8,982 bases of DNA, taken from Methanobacteriota archaeon (GTDB lineage Archaea > Thermoplasmatota > Poseidoniia > Poseidoniales > Poseidoniaceae). The DNA lies in NCBI GenBank assembly GCA_002731395.1, contig PCBQ01000026.1, positions 1 through 8,982 of the forward strand, given 5' to 3'. Each line of letters begins with the position of its first letter. Position 1 is the first letter of the stretch. A model generated the notes under the pieces. The model was not told the origin of the DNA. It made no database searches and saw only the letters and a list, made by a program, of their open reading frames with translations. Positions 1 to 5,851 of this stretch are shown in pieces. The position numbers were made by a program, and so were the translations under genes.

Positions 1-1
1 C

Positions 2-43
2 TTCTCCGAAGCGATCAACATCTGCGTGGCAGACGAAGGCTGA
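2..43 (+). CDS. C-terminal end of an unidentified gene (5' end outside window)
   Basis: An open frame runs from the window edge to a TGA at 41-43 and would end in FSEAINICVADEG. Only 13 codons are visible, so no family can be assigned. It is on the same strand as panB with a 53-nt gap, so the two could be co-transcribed, but this cannot be shown. The frame has no internal stop, and there is no competing gene at the edge. Confidence 0.45.
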   Translation, partial: FSEAINICVADEG

Positions 44-64
44 GCGCAGGGGTGGCTTGAAGTC

Positions 65-92
65 GGAACCCACCCACGGCGTTCCGGGTTCC
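65..92 (+). repeat. 7-bp inverted repeat just upstream of panB
   Basis: GGAACCC at 65-71 is perfectly complementary to GGGTTCC at 86-92, with a 14-nt loop. The GGAAC part of the left arm can alternatively pair with GTTCC at 81-85. The right arm ends 4 nt before the panB ATG, exactly where a ribosome-binding site would lie, and no clear Shine-Dalgarno sequence is present. It could be a small leader hairpin or chance in GC-rich DNA. Confidence 0.4.
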
Positions 93-96
93 CGCC

Positions 97-918
97 ATGT
101 CCGTTCACGCAGAGGCCCGAAAAGTCACGACCCACACCCTTCAGGAAATGAAGCGTGCGGGCGAACCAATCACCATGCTGACCGCCTACGACTACTCCCT
201 TGCGAAGCTGGTTGACGCGGGCGGTGTGGACGTCATCTTGGTCGGCGATTCTGCCTCCAACGTGATGGCCGGGCAAGTGACCACAGTCCCCATCACCCTC
301 GACCACATGATCTACCACGCTCAGTGCGTGCAGCGTGCCGTGGACCGCGCCCTCATTGTGGTCGACCTGCCGTTTGGCTCCTACCAAGGCAACTCCAAAC
401 AAGCCCTGGACTCCTCGATTCGCATCATGAAGGAAGCGGAGGCACATGCCGTGAAACTCGAAGGTGGCTCGGAAGTGGTGGAGAGCATCCGCCGCATCTT
501 GACCGCGGGCATTCCGGTCATGGGCCACCTCGGCCTAACACCCCAGTCCATCTACAAGTTTGGAACCTACACCGTGCGGGCCAAGGAAGACGAAGAAGCT
601 GAGAAATTGCTCGCTGACGCTCGTTTGCTGGAAGAAGCGGGCTGTTTTGCCTTGGTGCTGGAAAAGATTCCTCGCGAGCTCGCTGCCCGCGTGGCACAGG
701 AATTGTCCATCCCCGTCATTGGTATCGGCGCAGGTCCTGACGTCGATGGCCAAGTGCTCGTGCTTCACGACATGCTTGGCATCACCATGGACTTCTCACC
801 GCGTTTCCTCAGGCGCTACCTGAACCTCGCCGACTCGATTGAAGGCGCCATCACGGCGTATTGCGCCGACGTGCGCTCGAAGGACTTCCCCAACGAAGAG
901 GAATCCTACTCTTCCTGA
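97..918 (+). CDS. panB: 3-methyl-2-oxobutanoate hydroxymethyltransferase (ketopantoate hydroxymethyltransferase)
   Basis: PanB transfers a hydroxymethyl group from 5,10-methylenetetrahydrofolate (tetrahydromethanopterin derivatives are possible in archaea) to 2-oxoisovalerate, giving ketopantoate for pantothenate and CoA synthesis in the cytoplasm. The 273 residues span one TIM barrel and match the usual length of about 265. Visible family motifs are MLTAYDYS (27-34), VGDS with metal ligand D51, the second metal ligand D90 in VVDLPFGSY, VKLEGG (K120, E122), GHLGLTPQS (143-151), catalytic E189 in LVLEKIP, and GIGAGPDVDGQVLV (209-222) followed by HDMLG. All expected catalytic residues are present, so the enzyme should be active. 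ATG 97 is the first possible start, because an in-frame stop lies at 58-60. Its 3' end overlaps the convergent GtrA-family gene by 13 nt. No other pantothenate gene is visible. Confidence 0.96.
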   Translation: MSVHAEARKVTTHTLQEMKRAGEPITMLTAYDYSLAKLVDAGGVDVILVGDSASNVMAGQVTTVPITLDHMIYHAQCVQRAVDRALIVVDLPFGSYQGNSKQALDSSIRIMKEAEAHAVKLEGGSEVVESIRRILTAGIPVMGHLGLTPQSIYKFGTYTVRAKEDEEAEKLLADARLLEEAGCFALVLEKIPRELAARVAQELSIPVIGIGAGPDVDGQVLVLHDMLGITMDFSPRFLRRYLNLADSIEGAITAYCADVRSKDFPNEEESYSS

Positions 919-1367
919 GCACGCGCCATCCGAACCGCCCGGTCATGCCGGAAGATGACCGTCCTGTTCATCAGCCACTGTGTGATGCCCCAAGCCCCGG
1001 TGTTGATGGTGGTGATGAACCAGATGTACCACGTGGTGAATTCGAGGAATAAACCGAAGGTCGCTGAAGATCCGAGGAACGCCAATGTGTAGATGGGCAG
1101 CGCTGTCGATGCAGAATAGGCGAGGTTGGTCGAAGGCAAAAAGGTGAATTCGCGGTGAACAAAATGTGCCACAACGCTGGAGCCCATCCATGCGATGCCC
1201 CACACCACGGCCCAAGCTTCGGATTGATCGCGCGTCACGCCGCTCACCCAGCCAAGGACGACGAGCATGACGGCGAAAATGACGGTGTTGAACACACCTG
1301 CTACGGCATAACGCCCCAGGCTACCCTTCGGAGCAAGCCGGTCAAACCAGGCCGGGCCTTGCACCAT
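906..1367 (-). CDS. GtrA-family small membrane protein
   Basis: A 153-residue protein with four predicted transmembrane segments (about 20-41, 51-70, 85-107 and 112-134), the standard size and topology of the GtrA family (Pfam PF04138). Family signatures are visible: RYAVAGVFNT at 19-28, the first-helix G-x-x-NT motif; HFVHREFTF at 68-76; and WLMNRTVIF at 131-139, the paired basic/aromatic motifs at the ends of helices 2 and 4. GtrA proteins are linked to moving or flipping polyprenyl-phosphate-linked sugars in cell-surface glycan synthesis; the substrate here is unknown. ATG 1367 is the only usable start, since no start codon lies between it and the upstream stop at 1380-1382. It lies 45 nt downstream of another membrane-protein gene on the same strand and is probably co-transcribed with it. 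Confidence 0.85.
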   Translation of the reverse strand: MVQGPAWFDRLAPKGSLGRYAVAGVFNTVIFAVMLVVLGWVSGVTRDQSEAWAVVWGIAWMGSSVVAHFVHREFTFLPSTNLAYSASTALPIYTLAFLGSSATFGLFLEFTTWYIWFITTINTGAWGITQWLMNRTVIFRHDRAVRMARAQEE

Positions 1368-1412
1368 GGCGGAACATGGTCAGACGACACATGAACATGA
1401 CACGTCGAGATG

Positions 1413-1910
1413 TCATGCCCAACCGAATCCAAAAATGGCACCGAGAAGCGCCCCAACCCCGACGCCCATCATGTGCCACATGGCAAGACGAAACGGCGGT
1501 TTTGGACCCATGGACCACGCCGAAGTGATGCTCATCCACAGCACCCCAAGCAGGTAACCACCACACAACAGGGCCTGAGGCCCGGGAATGGTCCAGACCA
1601 CGCTCAGCGGCACGGCCACCGCTGCCCAACCGACACCGTATTCCCACCACTCGTCCATCGGCCGACGGGCCAACGATCGATGAGCCAAGGGCGAGCACAG
1701 AAGCGCCACGAAGAGGGCCCCGTGAACCGGATTGGGAAGTTGTGTCGGGCCGAGCTGAGGCATCACCAGCACCTGCCAGAGCGCCCCAGTGACCGCACCG
1801 AAAAGGAGTGGAAGCACGGCGTGCTGCGCGGCGCGTCGCAGCGCGGCCTGACGCTCTTCGCTGGTCGGCGCGACGGCGATGACTTCACCGCCCTCTGCCT
1901 CGCCGTCCAT
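1413..1910 (-). CDS. Unrecognised multi-pass membrane protein, 165 aa
   Basis: I do not recognise this family. After a polar N-terminus of about 25 residues there are four or five hydrophobic stretches (about 30-50, 61-78, 91-108, 109-131 and 141-163), with little between them. Notable points are a basic loop HRSLARRP (77-84) followed by MDEWWEYG (85-92), a WTIPGPQ turn (106-112), and a glycine-rich last helix ending GFGWA at the C-terminus. The basic loop suggests a cytoplasmic face between helices 2 and 3. ATG 1910 is the only start before the upstream in-frame stop at 1965-1967. It is the first gene of a likely two-gene - strand unit with the GtrA-family gene, and is divergent from the dioxygenase cluster. 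A role in envelope lipid or sugar handling alongside GtrA is only a guess from context. Confidence 0.75.
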   Translation of the reverse strand: MDGEAEGGEVIAVAPTSEERQAALRRAAQHAVLPLLFGAVTGALWQVLVMPQLGPTQLPNPVHGALFVALLCSPLAHRSLARRPMDEWWEYGVGWAAVAVPLSVVWTIPGPQALLCGGYLLGVLWMSITSAWSMGPKPPFRLAMWHMMGVGVGALLGAIFGFGWA

Positions 1911-1992
1911 GGCCCTCGGTGCAGGCTGAGGCGTTTCAGGATTGAGGCCAAAGCACGGTGAGGCTCATAGGTCAGAGGCGTGACCTGTGGGT
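1911..1992. promoter_or_regulatory. Divergent intergenic region between membrane-protein unit and dioxygenase cluster
   Basis: These 82 nt separate two divergently oriented starts and must carry at least part of both promoters. I see no convincing archaeal TATA box or BRE; the stretch is GC-rich with GAGG-like runs on the + strand. GAGG at 1975-1978 is spaced 8 nt from an alternative GTG start at 1987 and 14 nt from the ATG at 1993. The regulatory role is inferred only from gene orientation. Confidence 0.35.
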
Positions 1993-2895
1993 ATGGGCGG
2001 CGGACAAATCGTAGCGGGGTGCCTCGCACCGCATCCACCTCACTTGGTGTACGCAGAAAGCCCGCCACAAAACGAGCCGAAAGCAGAAGGCGGTTGGGAA
2101 CAGCTCCGCTGGGGCTACGATCGTCTTCGTGCAAGCCTCGCCGAGGTGGAGCATGACGTTGTGGTCATCCTTTCACCCCATTGGCAAACCTACGTCGGCA
2201 CCCACTTCCTCGGCCTTCCCCGCTTCGAAGGCTTCTCTGTGGATCCAGTGTTTCCAAACCTTTTCCGCTACACCTACGATCTGTCGATTGATCTCGACTT
2301 GGCCGAGGGCATTCATGCAGAGGCCATGTCGGCAGGCCTCGACGCCCACATGATGCGAAACCCGGACTTCCGCGTCGATTATGGGACCATCACCACCGCA
2401 CACCTCACCGACCCGTCATGGTCCAAGCCACTGGTCGTCATCTCAAGCAATCGAAGCCGCCACTACTACTCGGTCGAAGTCATGCAAGAGATGATGGCCG
2501 AACTTGGCCGTGCCACGAGAAAAGCCATCGAAGCCAGCGGAAAGCGAGCGGTGGTGTTGGCCAGCAATTCACTGTCACACCGCCATTTTACCACCGAACC
2601 AGAAGTCCCTGAAGACATGAGTCATGAGCACATCACCAGCCACGCGATGCACCTTTGGGACATGCGCATCATCGACCACATGATCAACGGCCGAAGCAAG
2701 CAACTCCTCGATGAAATGCCGGAATTCACTGACCAAGCCATCGCCGAAACCGACGGTGGAGCACTGACGTGGTTGCTTCACGCACTTGACCTCCCTGACT
2801 ACAACGCGACGCTGCACGGCTACGGCACCGTCATCGGTACCGGCAACGCGATCGTCGAATGGCCGGCGTGGCGTCACCGGGAGGACTCCGCATGA
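1993..2895 (+). CDS. amnB: LigB-family extradiol dioxygenase, 2-aminophenol 1,6-dioxygenase beta (catalytic) subunit-like
   Basis: A 300-residue class III extradiol ring-cleavage dioxygenase (LigB superfamily, Pfam PF02900). Numbered from ATG 1993, LAPHPPHLVY (11-20) supplies iron ligand H14, LSPHW (60-64) supplies H63, and AIAETDGGALTW (249-260) supplies E252. These match H13, H62 and E251 known for the beta subunit of bacterial 2-aminophenol 1,6-dioxygenase. Other matching stretches are PPQNEP, SVDPVFPNLFRY, MMRNPDFRVDYGTIT, LASNSLSH and GYGTVIGTGNA. The family uses Fe(II) and O2 to open the ring of 2-aminophenol-like substrates to 2-aminomuconate 6-semialdehyde. ATG 1993 gives an N-terminus like the bacterial protein's; GTG 1987, two codons upstream, is possible and sits 8 nt after GAGG. 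Its TGA overlaps the ATG of the next gene. Family and active-site assignment are firm; the substrate (2-aminophenol, substituted aminophenol or 3-hydroxyanthranilate-like) is inferred. Confidence 0.88.
   Translation: MGGGQIVAGCLAPHPPHLVYAESPPQNEPKAEGGWEQLRWGYDRLRASLAEVEHDVVVILSPHWQTYVGTHFLGLPRFEGFSVDPVFPNLFRYTYDLSIDLDLAEGIHAEAMSAGLDAHMMRNPDFRVDYGTITTAHLTDPSWSKPLVVISSNRSRHYYSVEVMQEMMAELGRATRKAIEASGKRAVVLASNSLSHRHFTTEPEVPEDMSHEHITSHAMHLWDMRIIDHMINGRSKQLLDEMPEFTDQAIAETDGGALTWLLHALDLPDYNATLHGYGTVIGTGNAIVEWPAWRHREDSA
2879..2884 (+). promoter_or_regulatory. Strong Shine-Dalgarno site for the fusion gene
   Basis: GGGAGG lies inside the end of the beta-subunit gene with a 7-nt spacer to ATG 2892. 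It fixes the start of the downstream gene at 2892 instead of the in-frame ATG at 2859, which would add 11 residues absent from alpha-subunit homologues. With the ATGA overlap, it indicates translational coupling of beta and alpha subunits. Confidence 0.7.
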
Positions 2896-4307
2896 CCGTC
2901 GTCGCTTCCTTTCTGGTGCCGGTGCATCCGCATCCATTGCTCGCTCCCGAAGCCAATGAGGGCTACGGCCGGTTGCGCGCTGCCTTCGAGGAGGCAGCCG
3001 CCCGCATCGAGGCGAGCGGAGCCGACCTTATCATCGTCTATTCAACCACATGGCCGAGCATCATTGGCCACCAAATTCAGGCCGACCCAAATCCGGTGTG
3101 GAACCTGGTGGACCATGACTTCCATGATCTTGGCACCATGCACTACGATTTCCAGATCGATGCTGAGTTTGCTCACGCATGGCGCGATGCCGCAGAGCAG
3201 CGCGGCTTGACCGCTCGCACGGTCAATTATCACGGGTTCCCAATCGACGTCGGTTCCGTGGTCTCGCTGTCGCTCTTGAACCGCAACAACCGCATCCCGG
3301 CGGCCATCGTGTCCTCCAACGTCTACGCAAACCGCGCCGAAACCACCGTCCTCGCCAAATCCTGCATCGACGCTGCTCAAGCCGCAGGCAAGAAGGTGGC
3401 CGTGGTGGCTGCGATGTCCCTGTCAAACCGTATGTTCACCCGACGCATTGAGCCGGAAGACGACCGCATTCATTCGCTCAAGGACGACGAGTGGAACAGC
3501 AAGATCCTCCAATTCTTGGGCGACGGTCGTCTCGAAGACGTCGGCCAACTGTCCCGCACCATCCACAATCAAATCCGTGTGCAGAAGGTCGTCGCCTTCA
3601 AACCGATGTGGTTCCTTTCTGCCATGAACGACCACCGCAACGACCTGACCGGCGAGGTGCTGGCCTACGAGGCCCTTCACGGCGCCGGAGGCGCCGTAGT
3701 CCACCTCGACCCAGCATCCAACGGCAAGGGCGACAAAGAATACGATGAGGAGGACGTCGAGGTCTTTGGCGGCGACCGCAACGTGCTTGACACAGAAAGC
3801 GACCACGCCGAGGACGGAACCACTGCGCCACAGGCACCTGCATCCAGTCCAGGCAGCGGGCCTGCGTTGTGGGATCCTGTTGAAGGCGAGGATGCCGTCA
3901 ACACCGACACGGCTCCGAAACCTGTGGGTGCTTATCCGCACGCCCGGCGTGTCGGTGATATGCTCTACCTGTCCGGTGTAGGTCCCCGCCAACCAGGCAC
4001 CAACGCCATACCCGGCGGCCCGATTCATGACGAGGCAGGCCAACCCTTGGACTACGACATCAAAGCCCAGACACAGGCCGTCGTTACCAACGTCGAGCGG
4101 GTGCTGAAGGAAGCGGGCGGATCGCTTGAAGACGTGGTCGACGTGACCAGTTTCCTTGTGGACATGGACCGAGACTTTGCTGGGTACAACGAGGTCTGGG
4201 CAGAGACCCTGGGTAAGGTTGGCCCGACCCGGACCACCCTTGCCATCCGCGCGCTCCCAACGCCTATCGCGGTGGAAATGAAGGTCGTCGCCCACCTTCC
4301 CAAATGA
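2892..4307 (+). CDS. Fusion: 2-aminophenol 1,6-dioxygenase alpha-like LigB domain plus RidA / 2-aminomuconate deaminase domain
   Basis: A 471-residue two-domain protein. Residues 1-270 resemble the non-catalytic alpha subunit (AmnA-like), starting MTVVASFLVP and including VNYHGFPIDVGS (111-122). All three iron-ligand positions of the beta subunit are changed: V11 (H12 is adjacent), T53 in YSTTW, and K232. Residues 270-335 form an acidic, Pro/Ala/Ser-rich linker. Residues 340-471 are a complete RidA (YjgF/YER057c/UK114) domain: VGAYPHARRVGDMLYLSG, DIKAQTQAVVTNVERVL, GYNEVW, then GPTRTT with R447 and AVEMKVVA with E462. These correspond to catalytic R105 and E120 of E. coli RidA. The sequence most resembles the 2-aminomuconate deaminase branch (AmnD/NbaF). 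Separate genes normally encode these two parts. The 4-nt overlap with the beta gene supports an alpha/beta complex. Start 2892 is chosen from the Shine-Dalgarno site and alpha-subunit N-termini. The domain calls are strong; the substrate is inferred. Confidence 0.87.
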   Translation: MTVVASFLVPVHPHPLLAPEANEGYGRLRAAFEEAAARIEASGADLIIVYSTTWPSIIGHQIQADPNPVWNLVDHDFHDLGTMHYDFQIDAEFAHAWRDAAEQRGLTARTVNYHGFPIDVGSVVSLSLLNRNNRIPAAIVSSNVYANRAETTVLAKSCIDAAQAAGKKVAVVAAMSLSNRMFTRRIEPEDDRIHSLKDDEWNSKILQFLGDGRLEDVGQLSRTIHNQIRVQKVVAFKPMWFLSAMNDHRNDLTGEVLAYEALHGAGGAVVHLDPASNGKGDKEYDEEDVEVFGGDRNVLDTESDHAEDGTTAPQAPASSPGSGPALWDPVEGEDAVNTDTAPKPVGAYPHARRVGDMLYLSGVGPRQPGTNAIPGGPIHDEAGQPLDYDIKAQTQAVVTNVERVLKEAGGSLEDVVDVTSFLVDMDRDFAGYNEVWAETLGKVGPTRTTLAIRALPTPIAVEMKVVAHLPK

Positions 4308-4402
4308 CCGGATTCAGGCGAACTTCGTCCGTAAAGGGACAAGAGTTCAAGGACAACCTTCGGCGGCACAGCCCTGTAAGCCAAGGGCTTACCTGAATCC
4401 GG
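4308..4402 (+). ncRNA. Structured 95-nt element (11-bp closing stem, inner hairpins); candidate cis-regulatory RNA
   Basis: CCGGATTCAGG at 4308-4318, immediately after the fusion gene's stop codon, is perfectly complementary to CCTGAATCCGG at 4392-4402, just before the permease ribosome-binding site. Inside the 73-nt interval, 4320-4348 can fold into a hairpin (GTCC 4327-4330 with GGAC 4337-4340 under a GTAAAG loop, an asymmetric bulge, then GAACTT with AGAGTTC at the base). AAGG/CCTT forms a weak stem at 4349-4360. TAAGCC/GGCTTA forms a perfect 6-bp hairpin with a 3-nt loop at 4377-4391, with GCCCT/AGGGC (4371-4375/4384-4388) as an alternative pairing. The result is a multibranch fold closed by a long stem, like a riboswitch aptamer or leader RNA. 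The last two bases of the closing stem are part of the GGGGA that probably serves as ribosome-binding site. I match it to no known class. A terminator or RNA-processing site of the upstream genes is also possible. Confidence 0.5.
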
Positions 4403-4405
4403 GGA
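4401..4405 (+). promoter_or_regulatory. Probable ribosome-binding site of the permease gene
   Basis: GGGGA lies 6 nt upstream of ATG 4412. Its first two G residues close the 11-bp stem of the upstream element, so folding of that stem could limit ribosome access. The match to the archaeal anti-Shine-Dalgarno sequence is only partial. Confidence 0.45.
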
Positions 4406-4411
4406 TTTGTC

Positions 4412-5848
4412 ATGGTCGTTGAAAAGACGGTGGAGAAGACGGTAGAACTGGCGGAGAAGACGGTGGAGAAAACCGTTGAACTCGCACGCACCATTGGTCT
4501 GAAGACCTTGGTCATCCTGTCCCTGTCTTCGATGCTCGGTTCTGGCCTCTTCCTGCTTCCTGCCTTTGCTCAAGAAGTCGCAGGCCCAGGCATGTGGTTC
4601 GCCTTCCTGCTTGCCGGCAGCGTGGTGATTGCAAGCGCCTATTCCAAAGCAGAACTGGCAAGTGCCATGCCCCAATCAGGTGGGTTCTACGTCTATGCAG
4701 AGCGGACCTATGGGCATCTGGTTGGCACCATCAGTGGGCTGGGGTTGTTCGCGTCCTTCATGCTGAAGTCGGCCTTTGCTTTGGTTGGCTTTGCAGCCTA
4801 CATGGAAGTCATCACGGGGCACTACGGCATTGATGACGTCAATTCAAAGGGCATCGCGATGATTTTGCTCGCCTTCATCTTGGTCGTGAACCTCACGGGC
4901 GTCAAGGCGATCAAGAAGGTGCAGGTCCCTATTGTGACCGTGGCTGTAGCCACGGTGGTGCTCCTGTGCATCATGGCCTTGTTTTCCAGCGATCTTGACC
5001 TCGCGCGCCCTGTTGACGACTTCCAGCCCATCAGCCTCAGCATGGGCACGGCTGCCGCATTGGTGTTTGTCGCCTTCTCTGGTGCCATCAAGGTCGGAGC
5101 CATCGGAGGCGAGGTCATGGAGCCAGAGACCACGCTCCCGCGTGGCATGATCCAGTCGTTGGTCATCGCGACGCTCCTCTATGCCGTGGTGGCCTACATC
5201 ATGGTCGCCGTGATGGCGCCAGACTGGTACATGGTCGACGGTCACGCAGTAGAGAATCCAATCACGGTCTTCGCCGATTCAGTTGCCGGTACCACCGTTG
5301 TGCTCCTTGCCTCGCTGGTGGCCATCATCGCCATGGCTTCGATGGCTTTGGCCGGTGTTTTGTCGTCGTCACGCTTCATCTATGCCATGGCAAAGGATGG
5401 CGTGCTCCCAGCTCCGCTTGGTGAGTTGAATGGACGCTACAAGACCCCACATTGGCCCATTCTCCTGACTGGCCTGCTCATGGCCGTGTCCATCTATTCC
5501 TTTGACGTGCACGTCATCGCCGAACTGGCGTCTGGATTCATTCTGATGGTGTTCATCGTGCTCAACTTGACCGTAGTGGTGCTTCGTGGCGCCGGTTCGA
5601 GTCACCCGTGGAATCCACCCTATCGATCCCCTTGGTACCCCGTGCCCCAGGTGTACGGCACCGTCGCTGGCTTGGCCATGTTGGTGCTGATGGGAGAGAA
5701 AGCCCTCTACGGAGGCACCGGCGCGATCGTCATTGGACTTCTGGCTTGGTTTACCTATGGTCGAAGGAACGTTCAGCCTCGTAAGGGCTCGACCCCGCTC
5801 AGTGCCTTCCTCGGCCGTGGCGACGGTGAAATCGACAGCGAGGAATGA
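4412..5848 (+). CDS. APC-superfamily amino-acid permease with N-terminal hendecad repeat
   Basis: A 478-residue integral membrane transporter of the amino acid-polyamine-organocation superfamily, with about 12 hydrophobic helices between residues 30 and 450. Motifs are the unwound first helix SSMLGSGLFLLP (39-50, substrate-binding G-S-G), MPQSGGFYVY (86-95), the helix 6 region GEVMEPETTLPRGM (233-246), SSSRFIYAMAKDGVLP (318-333) and KTPHWPI (344-350), all typical of the family. The N-terminus is odd: residues 4-25 are two identical 11-residue units that predict a charged amphipathic helix before the first membrane span. The C-terminal tail (from about 451) is polar and acidic. ATG 4412 is the only start after an in-frame stop at 4394-4396. 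The upstream neighbours are aminophenol-type ring-cleavage genes, so an aromatic amino acid or a breakdown product is a plausible substrate, but sequence does not prove it. Its stop abuts the stop of the convergent surface-protein gene. Confidence 0.9.
   Translation: MVVEKTVEKTVELAEKTVEKTVELARTIGLKTLVILSLSSMLGSGLFLLPAFAQEVAGPGMWFAFLLAGSVVIASAYSKAELASAMPQSGGFYVYAERTYGHLVGTISGLGLFASFMLKSAFALVGFAAYMEVITGHYGIDDVNSKGIAMILLAFILVVNLTGVKAIKKVQVPIVTVAVATVVLLCIMALFSSDLDLARPVDDFQPISLSMGTAAALVFVAFSGAIKVGAIGGEVMEPETTLPRGMIQSLVIATLLYAVVAYIMVAVMAPDWYMVDGHAVENPITVFADSVAGTTVVLLASLVAIIAMASMALAGVLSSSRFIYAMAKDGVLPAPLGELNGRYKTPHWPILLTGLLMAVSIYSFDVHVIAELASGFILMVFIVLNLTVVVLRGAGSSHPWNPPYRSPWYPVPQVYGTVAGLAMLVLMGEKALYGGTGAIVIGLLAWFTYGRRNVQPRKGSTPLSAFLGRGDGEIDSEE
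4421..4486 (+). repeat. Two tandem 33-bp units encoding identical 11-residue repeats
   Basis: Units 4421-4453 and 4454-4486 each encode EKTVEKTVELA. The two DNA units differ at six bases, all synonymous, so the peptide is identical while the DNA has drifted. Hydrophobic residues fall at a 4-4-3 spacing, the pattern of a hendecad coiled coil. Confidence 0.85.
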
Positions 5849-5851
5849 TCA
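5846..5851. other. Back-to-back stop codons of convergent genes (TGATCA)
   Basis: The permease stop TGA (5846-5848) and the surface-protein stop on the other strand (5849-5851) are the two halves of the palindrome TGATCA, leaving zero intergenic bases. Any transcription termination signals must therefore lie inside the opposing coding sequences. I see no terminator hairpin here. Confidence 0.9.

Noticed and set aside
2859..2891. Earlier in-frame ATG adding 11 residues to the fusion protein
   Set aside because: The added residues lie inside the end of the beta-subunit gene and do not match alpha-subunit N-termini, while ATG 2892 has GGGAGG at a 7-nt spacing.
3423..4295. Long open frame on the - strand (about 290 codons) opposite the fusion gene
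   Set aside because: It lies wholly antisense to a gene with clear domain homology, its translation shows no family features, and long antisense frames are expected in GC-rich coding DNA.
4308..4402. tRNA or tRNA-like gene in the structured gap
   Set aside because: The closing stem is 11 bp, not 7, there is no recognisable T-loop GGTTCAAATCC-type sequence in the right place, and no inner hairpin has a 7-nt anticodon loop.
4384..4415. Resemblance of ACCTGAATCCGG to the 3' part of the TPP riboswitch core
   Set aside because: The hallmark CTGAGA segment is absent upstream and the expected TAATxCCxGCG continuation is missing; the match is explained by the arm of the 11-bp inverted repeat.
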